Origin: Magnetovibrio sp. | Lineage (GTDB): Bacteria; Pseudomonadota; Alphaproteobacteria; Rhodospirillales; Magnetovibrionaceae | Direction of reading: 5' to 3' | NCBI GenBank assembly: GCA_028281525.1 | Contig: JANQJR010000055.1 | Coordinates: forward strand, 1 to 64,000 | Length of the DNA: 64,000 nt | Shown here: in pieces, positions 19,015-29,593 of the stretch | Position numbering within the stretch: the first letter of the stretch is position 1 | Layout of the letters: each line of letters begins with the position of its first letter | Notes under the pieces: generated by a model | Database searches by the model: none | Told to the model about the DNA's origin: nothing | What the model saw: the letters and a program-made list of their open reading frames with translations, nothing else | Made by a program: the position numbers and the translations under genes

Positions 19015-19833
19015 ATGAATTTTGTAAGAAAGACAAAGTTTGGCGCAATGGCGGCCATTTCTGCTTTTGGTTGCATCGTGGCGTTCGGAAATATGGCTTT
19101 GGCGGACGAAGGCGAAGACATGGACGATGTCGACGCCGCTGTCATGCATGTTCTCGAAGACTATGACATCGCCATTGGCTACGATTACATTGCAACTTTG
19201 ATGCGCTTGCCCAACGCTTTTGGCGAAGGAGCCGCGTGCGTTGTGTGTCACACCTCAAACGATCCGAAGAAAAGTCCCAATGGGCTCGATTTGACGTCGT
19301 GCGAAGGCATCAAGAAAGGCTCCGTTCATGGCCCGATGATTGTGCCCGGCAAACACTATGAAGGCACGTTCCGCCGCCGCATGCGCGATAACCGGATGCC
19401 TTTGGGTGTGCGGTTCGATGTGCCGAAAGACATGCCGGCGATGCAACATATGAAGCAATGGATTGCGAACGGCGCCAAAAACGACGAATTGTTCAAGACC
19501 AAAGTCTTGCCGTCGTTCAAGGACCCAAATGCCTATGGCGGCGAACAGTCCTGTGTGGAATGCCATATGTCCAATCAGGAGCCACCGTCTTTCCACGAAT
19601 TGGACCTGACATCGCATAAGGGTGTGATGCTGGGGGCCGACGCCGTCGCCAAGGCCGCGGAAGGGCTGCCGCCGGTGAAAGTTGTGATTCCGGGCAAGCC
19701 GATGGAAAGCAGGCTTTACCTGCGCGTCACCGAAAACCGCATGCCCGGCGGCATCGGCGCGGACCAGAGCCGCGATCATCCGAATATGCATGTCATGTTT
19801 AGATGGATCGACCAAGGCGCGAAGTGCAACTGA
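19015..19833 (+). CDS. periplasmic diheme c-type cytochrome with an internal domain duplication
   Basis: Signal peptide; CVVCH and CVECH; two parallel copies of 'CxxCHxSN...LDLTS..G...VxPGK...R...(E/D)NRMPxG'. Confidence 0.82.
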   Translation: MNFVRKTKFGAMAAISAFGCIVAFGNMALADEGEDMDDVDAAVMHVLEDYDIAIGYDYIATLMRLPNAFGEGAACVVCHTSNDPKKSPNGLDLTSCEGIKKGSVHGPMIVPGKHYEGTFRRRMRDNRMPLGVRFDVPKDMPAMQHMKQWIANGAKNDELFKTKVLPSFKDPNAYGGEQSCVECHMSNQEPPSFHELDLTSHKGVMLGADAVAKAAEGLPPVKVVIPGKPMESRLYLRVTENRMPGGIGADQSRDHPNMHVMFRWIDQGAKCN

Positions 19834-19841
19834 CGCCCGTT

Positions 19842-20972
19842 ATGGCGGAGTTGCCCCAGAACATCCGGAACCGAAGCGCATGGCGCCGTCTTCTCGATTC
19901 GGCTTTGGCCGTTTTGGTGGCGGCGCCGTGTCTTTGTTTCACGCCGGCCACCGCAGACGAGGGCGCGTATACGGTCGTGGCACGATGGCAAACCGGCAAC
20001 ACGGCCCTCAGACCCGTAACTTATGAGAACGGGGTTGTTTTTGCTGCGGGCGAATCGGCCCTTGAAGCATGGGATACGGAAAAAGGTGAACGGCTTTGGG
20101 CGCAGGCTTTGGATTCGCCCGCGGATTTCCGCCCGCGATTGGCGGGAGATGCGATTCTCGTGAGCGGGCGCGCGTTCATCAGCGCATTCGACCAAGCCAC
20201 AGGACAACCGCTTTGGTCCTACCGTCCAGGCTTGCCCGTCGGCGCACCGCTGCATTTCAGAGGGCGCATCTACGTTGGCGTCGGCCATTTGATGACGGCG
20301 CTCGACATGGAAGGCGAGATCGTCTGGTCACGCTCCACCCAAGACAAAAAAGCCATTTGGTATGGGCCGGCATCTTTCGGCGATGACACCGTGCTGTTCG
20401 GCCCCGGCGACGGCAAACTTTACGCCCTAGACGCCGCAACCGGTGACGTGAGGTGGATTCTGGACCAGGCGGAGAAGTGGCAATACCTCCGCCAGCTTCA
20501 TATTTCCGGCGCGACGGTTGTGGCTGGCGGTTACAAGGATAACATCTTCGGTATCGATGCCCGGACGGGTAAGCCCGTTTGGGACTGGTATTCCGGCAAT
20601 TTCATCAATTCCCATCTGGTCTATGGCGGGGTGGCGTACCTGTGGTCGCCAACGGGATGGGTGTATGCGCTGGACGCGGAAACCGGGGTGCGCAACTGGC
20701 GCACCAAGTCCGATTATTTTCCGCGTAAGGACGGTAAGCGCCGGCCGTGGGCGCCGGTGATGGCGGAACTTGTGGCGGATGATCGGGGGCTTTATATCCT
20801 TGATATGAAGGACGTTTTGCACATCTTGGACCATGTTACCGGAAAGGAATATGCCACCCTTCAATTCAAGGAGCGATTACGCCCTTATGTCGCCCTTATC
20901 CCCGGTTCGTCACAACTCATTTTGGGGACGCCAGCGGGGGAGCTTTTACACGTCGAATTAAAATTTATGTAG
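19842..20972 (+). CDS. PQQ-binding-like beta-propeller repeat protein
   Basis: Repeats 'LEAWDTEKGERLWAQAL', 'ISAFDQATGQPLWSYRPG', 'LYALDAATGDVRWILD', 'IFGIDARTGKPVWDWYSG', 'VYALDAETGVRNWRT'; exact start uncertain. Confidence 0.88.
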   Translation: MAELPQNIRNRSAWRRLLDSALAVLVAAPCLCFTPATADEGAYTVVARWQTGNTALRPVTYENGVVFAAGESALEAWDTEKGERLWAQALDSPADFRPRLAGDAILVSGRAFISAFDQATGQPLWSYRPGLPVGAPLHFRGRIYVGVGHLMTALDMEGEIVWSRSTQDKKAIWYGPASFGDDTVLFGPGDGKLYALDAATGDVRWILDQAEKWQYLRQLHISGATVVAGGYKDNIFGIDARTGKPVWDWYSGNFINSHLVYGGVAYLWSPTGWVYALDAETGVRNWRTKSDYFPRKDGKRRPWAPVMAELVADDRGLYILDMKDVLHILDHVTGKEYATLQFKERLRPYVALIPGSSQLILGTPAGELLHVELKFM

Positions 20973-21189
20973 TTTCCCAAAAAACAATGGCTTAAGCTGT
21001 CGGCACAAAAATTCGCAACAGCTTAAATAATGCAGCAAAATGGGGTGTGTCATAATTGCCACACCGGCTAATAACATTCTGATAAGCGGATAAAACATGT
21101 TGCTCTCTGGTTGTGATGCGTGTAGACGAAAAGACATTGGAATGTTCCGTTAAATCATCTGTGTCAAAAAAATATGTGAGCTCGATACC

Positions 21190-21834
21190 ATGAAGAAACT
21201 CGTTTTTGCAGCCGTTGTTGGTCTGACCCCGGCTTTGATAGGAACTTCCGCCCTTGCGGGCATGATGGATTCCACCTACGTCGGGCTTTCCGGCGTCGCT
21301 TCCATGGTTGGCGATGTCGATGCCAATAACGGTCGTGGAGTTGGTGGTGAGGTGAAAACCACGGCTGATATCGACACCAGCTTGGGGGTGTTGGTCCGCG
21401 CTGGTAAGAAATTCGACGCATTCCGTGCCGAGCTTGAACTTGGCTACCGCGACATCGAAGTGGATAGCATCAAAACTGCAAATGGCGCTTATTCGAGCTC
21501 TTCCGGCGATGCCAATGCATACTCGGTGATGATTAACGGCGCTTACGACTTTGAAATGGATGCGCCCGTTACCCCGTATGTTCTGTTGGGTGTTGGCGCC
21601 CTGCATGTTGACGGCGATGTTGCTTACACGGACGATAATGGCCGTGCAGAGACGCTGTCCGCCGATGACACGACCGTTGCCGCGCAGATTGGTCTTGGTC
21701 TGAGCTACGAACTCACTTCGAGCATTGATCTGGTCGCCGGCTATTCCTTCCTGGGCGCGCCGACAGGTGCAACCGGTGAAGACGAAATCATTCAGATTCA
21801 CAGCGCTCAGATTGGTCTCAACTATTCCTTCTAA
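21190..21834 (+). CDS. outer membrane beta-barrel protein
   Basis: Signal peptide 'MKKLVFAAVVGLTPALIGTSALA'; strand repeats; C-terminal 'SAQIGLNYSF'. Confidence 0.85.
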   Translation: MKKLVFAAVVGLTPALIGTSALAGMMDSTYVGLSGVASMVGDVDANNGRGVGGEVKTTADIDTSLGVLVRAGKKFDAFRAELELGYRDIEVDSIKTANGAYSSSSGDANAYSVMINGAYDFEMDAPVTPYVLLGVGALHVDGDVAYTDDNGRAETLSADDTTVAAQIGLGLSYELTSSIDLVAGYSFLGAPTGATGEDEIIQIHSAQIGLNYSF

Positions 21835-22071
21835 GCGTTAGGACCCGGTAGGGGTCTTATAATCCGAAGACTTTTTATATGGGCCGTGTCCTCTGGCAAT
21901 TGAGAGCGCGGCCCATATGCTTTCTGGACCTTGTCCAAGATATTGCAGTCAAAAGCGGGTTGGTTGTCGTGGAGCTTTTTTACGTAATTTTATTTCGTAA
22001 AATGTTGCCTTCCTGGGTTCAACCCAATATATAATCCGCAGATTCACTTACGTTTATGGAGAGCCTGTCCA

Positions 22072-22497
22072 ATGGCCCGTGTTACCGTCGAAGATTGCGT
22101 GACCAAGATTCCGAACCGTTTTGAACTGGTGATGACCGCTGCGCAGCGTGCGCGCGACATTTCCGCCGGTGCGGACCTGACCATGGAACGCGACAACGAC
22201 AAGAATCCCGTCGTCGCCTTGCGCGAAATCGCCGATGAAACCGTCGATTTCGATGCGCTTCAAGAAACCCTGGTTAAAGGCCTGCAGCGCTACGTCGAAA
22301 GTGATGAGCCCATCGAAGAAGAAATGGACGTGCGCGCCTTGCAGCAAGACGTGAGCGGCGAAACCGGCGAAGCGGACGAAGCGGCCGAGGTTGCCGAGGA
22401 CGAGTTGACCGTACACGACGTGGCCGCAGAGGATGTCGCCGACGCGATGGCCGAAGCCGAAGCCATGATGGAAGGGGCCGAAGTCGGAGAGGAATAA
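22072..22497 (+). CDS. rpoZ: DNA-directed RNA polymerase omega subunit
   Basis: '[59 protein letters not shown]'; followed by rsh. Confidence 0.97.
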   Translation: MARVTVEDCVTKIPNRFELVMTAAQRARDISAGADLTMERDNDKNPVVALREIADETVDFDALQETLVKGLQRYVESDEPIEEEMDVRALQQDVSGETGEADEAAEVAEDELTVHDVAAEDVADAMAEAEAMMEGAEVGEE

Positions 22498-22625
22498 GTG
22501 ATTGGGCACGCTCAACGTTGCATTTTTTCAGCGTGCCGCCCTCTTAGGCTCACGGCCCCCCAAACCATATCTGAAAAGCCCTTTGCTCCCCAGCCGCATG
22601 AACGGGTCGAGTGGAGGGTTTTGGC

Positions 22626-24803
22626 ATGATCCGCCAATTCGAACTCGTCGAAACCGTTAAATCCTACGACCCGCAGGCGGATGAGGATCTGATCAACCGC
22701 GCCTATGTCTACGCCATGAAAGCGCACGGTTCCCAGGTGCGTGCTTCGGGCGATCCGTACTTTTCGCACCCTTTGGAGGTTGCGGGCATCCTGACCGGCT
22801 ACCGCCTTGATGCGGCGACCATCGCGACCGCGTTGCTTCACGACGTGGTGGAAGATACCGGCGCGACCATCGAAGAGTTGGAAAGCCTGTTCGGCGAGGA
22901 AGTCGCCAAGCTGGTCGACGGTGTGACCAAGCTGACGCAAATCGAACTGCAGTCCGACCATTCCAAGCAGGCGGAAAATTTCCGCAAACTGCTGCTGGCC
23001 ATGTCCGAAGACATCCGTGTTCTGCTGGTCAAACTGTCGGATCGGCTTCACAACATGCGCACGCTGCATTTCATTAAAAAGCCGGAAAAACGCAGGCGCA
23101 TCGCCACGGAAACCATGGAAATCTTCTCGCCTTTGGCCGAGCGAATCGGCATGCAGGAGATGAAAAACGAACTGGACGACCTGTCGTTTGCCGAAATCAA
23201 CGAGGAAGCGCGCGACAGCGTCTTGAAGCGCCTCGACTACCTGCGTGACGAAGGCAAAACGCTGGTGCCGCGCATCATCGACGAATTGTCCGTGACGCTC
23301 AAAGAGCACGGTCTTGACGCCGATATCACGGGCCGCGAAAAGACGCCGTATTCCATCTGGCGCAAGATGCAGAAAAAGGATGTGCCGTTCGAAGCCATGT
23401 CCGACATCATGGCGTTCCGCATCGCCGTGGACACGGCGGAGGACTGCTACAAGGCCCTCGGGATCATCCACAACGCCTATCGGGTGGTGCCTGGGCGGTT
23501 CAAGGATTACATCTCGGTGCCCAAGCCCAACGGCTATCAGTCTCTGCACACCGGGATCATCGGTCCGGAAAAGCACCGCATCGAAATCCAAATCCGCACG
23601 CGCGACATGCACGAAGTGGCGGAAAACGGCGTTGCCGCCCACTGGCAATACAAACAAGGCGAAAAGGTCAGCGGTAAGCCCACCGACGGCAAACAATACC
23701 GTTGGCTGCGCGAGCTTTTGGAAATTCTGGAAACGGCGGCCGAACCCGAAGAGTTCTTGGAACACACCAAGCTGGAGATGTTCCAGGACCAGGTCTTTTG
23801 TTTCACACCCAAGGGCGACCTGATCAACTTGCCGCAAGATGCAACGCCGGTGGACTTCGCCTACGCCGTGCACACGGAAGTGGGGGACCGGTGCGTCGGC
23901 GCGAAAATCAACGGGCGCATGATGCCGCTGCGCACGCGACTTAAAAACGGCGACCAGGTGGATATCGTCACCGCAAAGACCCACACGCCATCGCCGACCT
24001 GGGAAAACTTCGTCGTCACCGGCAAGGCGCGCGCGCGCATCCGCCGTTTCGTACGGCTCAAGGAACGCGACCAGTACGTGGAACTGGGCAACGCCATGTT
24101 GGAACGCGCTTTCGTGGAAGAGGACTACCCGCTCACCGAAAAGGGCTTGAAGGGCGTTCTCAAAATCTTCCAGAAGGAAACCGTGGACGACCTGATCGCC
24201 GAAGTGGGCATGGGTCACACCTCCGCGCGTGACGTCCTGGAAGCCGTCTATCCCGGCACCAAGAAGGAAAGCGTGGCGCGCAAGCTCGGCAAGATCGTGC
24301 CGATTTCCAAGGCGCGGGCCAAGAAGGCGCAAAAGAAGGGCGAACGTCACGGCATTCCCATCCGCGGCCTGATCCCCGGCATGGCGGTGCACTATGCGGG
24401 GTGTTGTCATCCGCTGCCGGGGGACCGCATCGTCGGCATCATCACCACCGGCAAAGGGGTGACCATCCACACCATCGATTGCGATATCCTGCATCAATAC
24501 GAGGATCAGGCCGAACGCTGGATCGACGTGTCGTGGGAACAGGATGAAAAGTCGCCCAACGACAGCCACGTTTCGCGCGTGCATTTGACGCTTCTGAACG
24601 TACCCGGCGCCTTGGGCGCGTTGTCCAATGTGGTGGCGCGGGGCGAGGGCAATATTTCGAACCTTAAGATCGTATCGCGTTCCGCGGACTTCTACGACAT
24701 GTTGGTCGATGTCGAGGTGCGCGATGTCAAACACTTGAGCGAAATCATCGCCGCGCTGCGCGCCACGCCGGAGATCAATTCCATTGAACGTGCGCGGGGA
24801 TGA
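22626..24803 (+). CDS. rsh: bifunctional (p)ppGpp synthetase/hydrolase (RelA/SpoT homologue)
   Basis: HD domain 'YFSHPLEVAGILTGYRLDAATIATALLHDVVEDT', synthetase 'KPNGYQSLHTGIIGP', TGS and ACT domains. Confidence 0.97.
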   Translation: MIRQFELVETVKSYDPQADEDLINRAYVYAMKAHGSQVRASGDPYFSHPLEVAGILTGYRLDAATIATALLHDVVEDTGATIEELESLFGEEVAKLVDGVTKLTQIELQSDHSKQAENFRKLLLAMSEDIRVLLVKLSDRLHNMRTLHFIKKPEKRRRIATETMEIFSPLAERIGMQEMKNELDDLSFAEINEEARDSVLKRLDYLRDEGKTLVPRIIDELSVTLKEHGLDADITGREKTPYSIWRKMQKKDVPFEAMSDIMAFRIAVDTAEDCYKALGIIHNAYRVVPGRFKDYISVPKPNGYQSLHTGIIGPEKHRIEIQIRTRDMHEVAENGVAAHWQYKQGEKVSGKPTDGKQYRWLRELLEILETAAEPEEFLEHTKLEMFQDQVFCFTPKGDLINLPQDATPVDFAYAVHTEVGDRCVGAKINGRMMPLRTRLKNGDQVDIVTAKTHTPSPTWENFVVTGKARARIRRFVRLKERDQYVELGNAMLERAFVEEDYPLTEKGLKGVLKIFQKETVDDLIAEVGMGHTSARDVLEAVYPGTKKESVARKLGKIVPISKARAKKAQKKGERHGIPIRGLIPGMAVHYAGCCHPLPGDRIVGIITTGKGVTIHTIDCDILHQYEDQAERWIDVSWEQDEKSPNDSHVSRVHLTLLNVPGALGALSNVVARGEGNISNLKIVSRSADFYDMLVDVEVRDVKHLSEIIAALRATPEINSIERARG

Positions 24804-24876
24804 TAAGCCCGGTTTTCTTTAAGATTTCATACGTTTTCTCTACATTCCGGCGACATGTTTGACCTATAGTGCGGTC

Positions 24877-25467
24877 ATGTTCCAACGACGCGATAAACAC
24901 TCGGTTTTGATGAAGGTGCGCCAGTTCTTCTGGCCCACTGCCGGCTGGCATCGCTCCACCCGGTACGTGTTCCATCGCGTTGCGCGCATACCCGGATCTG
25001 CTTATTCCATCGCGGCCGGCGTCGCCTGCGGGGCGGCGGTTTCGTTCACGCCGTTCATCGGTTTGCATTTCGTTCTGGCGGCGGTTCTGGCTTACGTGAT
25101 CCGCGCCAACATTATCGCTTCAGCCATCGGCACGGCTGTAGGCAACCCGTGGACGTTCCCGTTCATCTGGATTTTCATCTATAACGTGGGCATCGAGATT
25201 CTCCGCGCCGACGGTGTGGACGCACAGGCGGTGGACTTCCTGGACGTCCTGACCGAAAGCATGGAAGCGATCTATCGTTTGGATTTCAATTATTTGGCGG
25301 ACACGGCCAGCCCGGTGCTGTGGCCGATGTTTGTGGGCTCCGTACCTGTGACCATTGCGGTGTGGTTTCTCTTTTATTTGCCGCTCAAGCCCATGGTCAT
25401 CAAATACCAAGCCGCGCGCCATCACAGGCGCACCCGTAAATTTCCCGACCAACAGGATCAGCTCTAA
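24877..25467 (+). CDS. DUF2062 domain-containing membrane protein
   Basis: 'SIAAGVACGAAVSFTPFIGLHFVLAAVLAYVIRANIIASAIGTAVGNPWTFPFIW'. Confidence 0.9.
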   Translation: MFQRRDKHSVLMKVRQFFWPTAGWHRSTRYVFHRVARIPGSAYSIAAGVACGAAVSFTPFIGLHFVLAAVLAYVIRANIIASAIGTAVGNPWTFPFIWIFIYNVGIEILRADGVDAQAVDFLDVLTESMEAIYRLDFNYLADTASPVLWPMFVGSVPVTIAVWFLFYLPLKPMVIKYQAARHHRRTRKFPDQQDQL

Positions 25468-25567
25468 TGACCTCCCCAAGGATTCGTATTCATTCAAGTG
25501 ACGTAACGGGCGTTCTTTCTGGCGAAGCCCGAAGGACAGTGACTTTTTTACGCAATGGATCATTTAA

Positions 25568-26323
25568 ATGAGTATGAACCCTAAGCTGCGTCTTGGCGTG
25601 AACATCGATCACGTCGCCACCATCCGCAATGCCCGGGGCGGGGATTATCCCGACCCGTTGCGCGCCGCCAAACTGGCCGCTGCAGCCGGCGCCGACGGCA
25701 TCACCGCGCATCTGCGCGAAGACCGCCGCCACATCACCGATACCGATATTCTGCGCCTGTGCGATGAAATCGATCTGCCGTTGAACCTGGAAATGGCGGC
25801 GACCGACGAGATGCTGGAGATCGCGCTGCGCCACAAACCGCATGCGGCGTGCCTGGTGCCGGAAAAACGCGAAGAACGCACCACCGAAGGCGGTCTTGAC
25901 GTCGTCGGCCAGCACAATACTTTGAAGCCCTTTATCACCAAATTGTTGGATGTGGGCGTGCGCGTGTCCCTGTTCATCGAACCGGACGTGGAAGCCTTGG
26001 ACGCCGCGAAGGCCCTCGGCGCTCCGGTCGTCGAACTGCACACTGGGGCCTATTGCGACGCCCCCAATGGGGCGGAACGCGACATCCAGTTCGAACGCAT
26101 CGCCGCCGCCGCCGCCCATGCGGATACACTGGGTCTGGAATGTCATGCGGGACACGGCTTGACGTATGACACGGTCAAGCCCGTGGCGGCGATTCCCAAC
26201 CTGATGGAGCTCAACATCGGCCACTTTCTGGTGGGCGAGGCGATTTTTGTCGGTTTCGAGGCTTCGATCCGCGAAATGCGCCGCCTCATGGACGAGGCGC
26301 GCTCTGGGGCGAGAGACGCATGA
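25568..26323 (+). CDS. pdxJ: pyridoxine 5'-phosphate synthase
   Basis: '[50 protein letters not shown]'. Confidence 0.98.
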   Translation: MSMNPKLRLGVNIDHVATIRNARGGDYPDPLRAAKLAAAAGADGITAHLREDRRHITDTDILRLCDEIDLPLNLEMAATDEMLEIALRHKPHAACLVPEKREERTTEGGLDVVGQHNTLKPFITKLLDVGVRVSLFIEPDVEALDAAKALGAPVVELHTGAYCDAPNGAERDIQFERIAAAAAHADTLGLECHAGHGLTYDTVKPVAAIPNLMELNIGHFLVGEAIFVGFEASIREMRRLMDEARSGARDA

Positions 26324-26754
26324 TTCTAGGCGTCGGTACCGATCTGTGCGACATCCGGCGCATCGAGCAGACGTTGGCGCGCCATGGCGAACGGTTCGTC
26401 CAACGCCTCTACACCGAAGAAGAACGCCAAAAAGCGGAAAAACGCGGCGATGCGCGGGCCAACCGCTATGCCATGTTTTTCGCCGCGAAAGAGGCCTGCG
26501 CCAAGGCTTTGGGCACCGGTTTTCGTCAAAATGTTTACTGGCGCGACTTGAAGGTCGGCAATCTACCCAGTGGCCAACCCATCATGACCCTTTCCAACGG
26601 GGCGTTGAACAGGCTACAAAGCCTCACACCCGATGGGTATGAAGCGAAGATCGATATCTCGTTGACGGATGAATATCCCCTGGCCCATGCCATAGTGGTG
26701 ATTTCCGCCGTACCGAGGAACAACGGATCTGACACGAACGGACAAGACGGATAA
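26320..26754 (+). CDS. acpS: holo-[acyl-carrier-protein] synthase
   Basis: '[34 protein letters not shown]...[20 protein letters not shown]'; ATGA overlap with pdxJ. Confidence 0.97.
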   Translation: MILGVGTDLCDIRRIEQTLARHGERFVQRLYTEEERQKAEKRGDARANRYAMFFAAKEACAKALGTGFRQNVYWRDLKVGNLPSGQPIMTLSNGALNRLQSLTPDGYEAKIDISLTDEYPLAHAIVVISAVPRNNGSDTNGQDG

Positions 26755-26757
26755 AGC

Positions 26758-27534
26758 ATGGACGACAATTCCCTGGACGTGGATGAACTGCTGAATTCCA
26801 AGCCCGGCCCCAAGGAGGAGTCCCTGTGGGACACCATCAAGACGGTCGTCTATGCGGTCGCCATCGCGCTGTTGGTGCGCACCTTCGCGTATGAGCCGTT
26901 TTCCATTCCGTCGGGTTCCATGATTCCGACGCTGTTGGTGGGCGACTATCTGTTCGTTTCCAAGATGTCTTACGGCTATTCGAAGCATTCCTTGCCGTTC
27001 AGCCTGCCCCTGATCCCAGGACGTGTCTGGTACGACGAACCCGAGCGCGGCGACGTGGTGGTGTTCAAGTTGCCCACCGACGGCAGCACGGATTACATCA
27101 AGCGGATCGTCGGCCTGCCCGGTGATGAAATCCAAGTGCGGGGTGGGGTGCTGCACATCAACGGCGAGCGGGTCAAGCGTGAGCGTCTGGGTGATTACGT
27201 CTACAAGGACACGCGCGGTATCTTCCACAACACGGCACGCTATTTGGAAACGTTGCCGGGCGGCGTGTCCCACGAAATCATTGAAGAGTCGGATACCTTC
27301 CCAGCGGACAACACCGCCGTTTACAAGGTTCCGGCAGACCACTTCTTCGCCATGGGCGACAACCGCGACAATTCGCGCGATTCACGCTTTCTTATGGACG
27401 TAGGGTTTATCCCGAAGGAAAACTTGGTGGGCCGTGCGGAGGTGTTGTTCTTCTCGAACGAAGGCACGTTCTGGCAGGTTTGGACTTGGCCGTGGACGCT
27501 GCGTTTCGAGCGGTTCTTCGAGAGCGTGGATTAA
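26758..27534 (+). CDS. lepB: signal peptidase I
   Basis: 'IPSGSMIPTLLVGDYLFVSKMSYGYS...IKRIVGLPGDEIQVRGGVLHING...FFAMGDNRDNSRDSRF'. Confidence 0.97.
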   Translation: MDDNSLDVDELLNSKPGPKEESLWDTIKTVVYAVAIALLVRTFAYEPFSIPSGSMIPTLLVGDYLFVSKMSYGYSKHSLPFSLPLIPGRVWYDEPERGDVVVFKLPTDGSTDYIKRIVGLPGDEIQVRGGVLHINGERVKRERLGDYVYKDTRGIFHNTARYLETLPGGVSHEIIEESDTFPADNTAVYKVPADHFFAMGDNRDNSRDSRFLMDVGFIPKENLVGRAEVLFFSNEGTFWQVWTWPWTLRFERFFESVD

Positions 27535-27544
27535 GACGCGCGAC

Positions 27545-28225
27545 ATGCCTGCCGATCCTGACAAACTACAAGACATCCTGGGCCACAGCTTCACTGACGG
27601 TGATTTGCTGCTGCAGGCCTTGCGCCACGCGTCCACCACTCAGGTACGCACCAGATCCAACGAGCGGCTCGAATTCTTAGGCGACCGGGTTTTGGGATTG
27701 GTCATGGCGGAAACGCTTTACGCTCAGTTCCCGCGCGAGGAAGAGGGCGAACTGGCGCGCCGCTTCGCCGGACTGACATCGCGCGATGCCGTGGCGCGGG
27801 TAGCGGATTCCATCGATCTTATCGATTTCGCCCGCACCCAAGATGTGGACCCGGAAACCCTGGCGCGGTCCCACGCGTCGGTCGCCGCTGACACCATGGA
27901 GGCGGTGTTGGGCGCTCTCTATCTCGACGGTGGCATCGATATCGCGGCGGCCTTCATCCAAAAGCACTGGGCCGGGCTGATCGAAGAAGACCTGCGTCCG
28001 CCCAAGGACGCCAAGACCGCGCTGCAGGAATGGGCCCAGGCCCGCGGACTGGGATTGCCGACTTACGAAACCCTGTCTCGCACCGGACCGGATCACGCTC
28101 CGACCTTCGTCATACGCGTGAGCGTTCAAGGTCACGGCATCAATGAAGGCACCGGCTCGTCGCGCCGCGCTGCCGAGCAAGACGCCGCAACCGGTCTTTT
28201 GCAAATTTTGGGAGGCGGGCAATGA
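27545..28225 (+). CDS. rnc: ribonuclease III
   Basis: 'NERLEFLGDRVLGLVMAETLYAQFP..EEGELARRFAGL' plus dsRBD; ATG at 27545 chosen. Confidence 0.96.
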   Translation: MPADPDKLQDILGHSFTDGDLLLQALRHASTTQVRTRSNERLEFLGDRVLGLVMAETLYAQFPREEEGELARRFAGLTSRDAVARVADSIDLIDFARTQDVDPETLARSHASVAADTMEAVLGALYLDGGIDIAAAFIQKHWAGLIEEDLRPPKDAKTALQEWAQARGLGLPTYETLSRTGPDHAPTFVIRVSVQGHGINEGTGSSRRAAEQDAATGLLQILGGGQ

Positions 28226-29124
28226 CGGGGCAACCGGACCGCTGCGGTTTCATCGCTGTGTTGGGCGCGCCCAACGCCGGCAAGTCGACCCTGGTTAACC
28301 GGGTGGTGGGGGCCAAGGTCTCCATCGTGAGCCCGAAGGTGCAGACCACCCGCGCGCGGGTCATGGGCATCGCCATTCAAGGTCGCACCCAGTTGGTGTT
28401 CATCGACACGCCCGGCATTTTCCAGCCGCGCCGCCGTTTGGACCGCGCCATGGTCGCCGCCGCGTGGGGCGGCGCGGGGGACGCGGATGTGACGTTGCTT
28501 TTGGTGGATGCATCGCGCGGCGTGGACAAGGACACGGCGGCCATCATCGAACGTATGAAAGAAGAAGGGCAGCGCGCGCACTTGGTGCTCAACAAGGTCA
28601 ACAAAATCAAGAAGCCGCAGCTTCTGGAATTGGTGGCGCAACTGAACGACACAGGCGTGTTCGAAGAGACCTTTATGATTTCCGCCTTGCGTGGCGACGG
28701 CGTGGACGATTTGGTGGCGTTCCTGGCCGGCCGCATGTCCGAAGGGCCGTGGCATTTCCCGGAGGATCAAGTCTCCGACATGACCGAACGGCTTCTCGCC
28801 GCAGAGATCACCCGCGAAAAGCTTTATTTGCAGCTGCGCCAAGAACTACCCTATGCGACCACGGTGGAAACCGAAACCTGGGAAGAACGTCCCGACGGTT
28901 CGGTCAAGATCGAGCAGGTCGTCTTTGTCGAGCGCGACAGCCAGAAATCCATCATTCTGGGCAAGCGCGGTCAGCAGATCAAACAGATCGGCTCAGAGTC
29001 GCGCAAGGAACTGGAAGAGATATTGGACACCAAGGTGCACCTGTTCCTGTTCGTCAAGGTGCGCGAAAAGTGGGGCGACGACCCCGAACGCTACCGCGAC
29101 TGGGGCCTGGATTTTAACGCTTAG
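28222..29124 (+). CDS. era: GTPase Era
   Basis: 'GFIAVLGAPNAGKSTLVNRVVGAKVSIVSPKVQTTRARVMGI...FIDTPGIF' and KH domain. Confidence 0.97.
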   Translation: MTGQPDRCGFIAVLGAPNAGKSTLVNRVVGAKVSIVSPKVQTTRARVMGIAIQGRTQLVFIDTPGIFQPRRRLDRAMVAAAWGGAGDADVTLLLVDASRGVDKDTAAIIERMKEEGQRAHLVLNKVNKIKKPQLLELVAQLNDTGVFEETFMISALRGDGVDDLVAFLAGRMSEGPWHFPEDQVSDMTERLLAAEITREKLYLQLRQELPYATTVETETWEERPDGSVKIEQVVFVERDSQKSIILGKRGQQIKQIGSESRKELEEILDTKVHLFLFVKVREKWGDDPERYRDWGLDFNA

Positions 29125-29132
29125 TCCGACGT

Positions 29133-29576
29133 TTAGGATGGCGCAAACGCGCCGATCGCCCGCCCGGCGGCTTCCTGGGCTCCCATCAATGCATTGCCGC
29201 ATCCCAACAGCATGGTGGCATCGGCGTCCTGCGCCTTGCCGTAAATTTTCGTATAGGCGGCTTGGTCCAGGGTAGCCTGTTTGTTGATGGCTTGCTTGTC
29301 CATCGCGGGAAACGTGGAGACGACCTGCTCCATGCTCGACAGGGTCGTTTGCATCGCTGTAAACGCCTCGGCCGCAGCATTGAGACTCTCTTCCGTGGGG
29401 GGCGTCTTTTTTTTCAGATCGCTGATGACCGCGTCGACTTTTCCAAGCTCTCCGTAAAAAGTTTTATACAGAGGCTCCAGCTTCTTCATGTAATCCGGGC
29501 CACGGTACTTTGCCTGGGTTGAGGTGTAGACCGACCAGGCTTCCGCGGCAACGGTTTGGTAGATGTTGGTGCTCAT
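29133..29576 (-). CDS. hypothetical small helical protein downstream of the PLD-like gene
   Basis: ORF 'MSTNIYQTVAAEAWSVYTSTQAKYRGPDYMKKLEPLYKTFYGEL...'; 17 nt after the PLD-like stop, same strand. Confidence 0.7.
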   Translation of the reverse strand: MSTNIYQTVAAEAWSVYTSTQAKYRGPDYMKKLEPLYKTFYGELGKVDAVISDLKKKTPPTEESLNAAAEAFTAMQTTLSSMEQVVSTFPAMDKQAINKQATLDQAAYTKIYGKAQDADATMLLGCGNALMGAQEAAGRAIGAFAPS

Positions 29577-29593
29577 GTTGCGAAACTCCTGGT

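Noticed and set aside
21877-21918. Inverted repeat ATATGGGCCG...CGGCCCATAT after the outer membrane barrel gene
   Set aside because: Probably the transcription terminator region of the upstream gene (GCTTTCT follows); too ordinary and T-tract too weak to list as a novel element.
22512-24734. 740-aa minus-strand ORF opposite rsh
   Set aside because: Antisense shadow ORF in high-GC DNA; composition (His/Arg-rich) and perfect overlap with a conserved gene show it is spurious.
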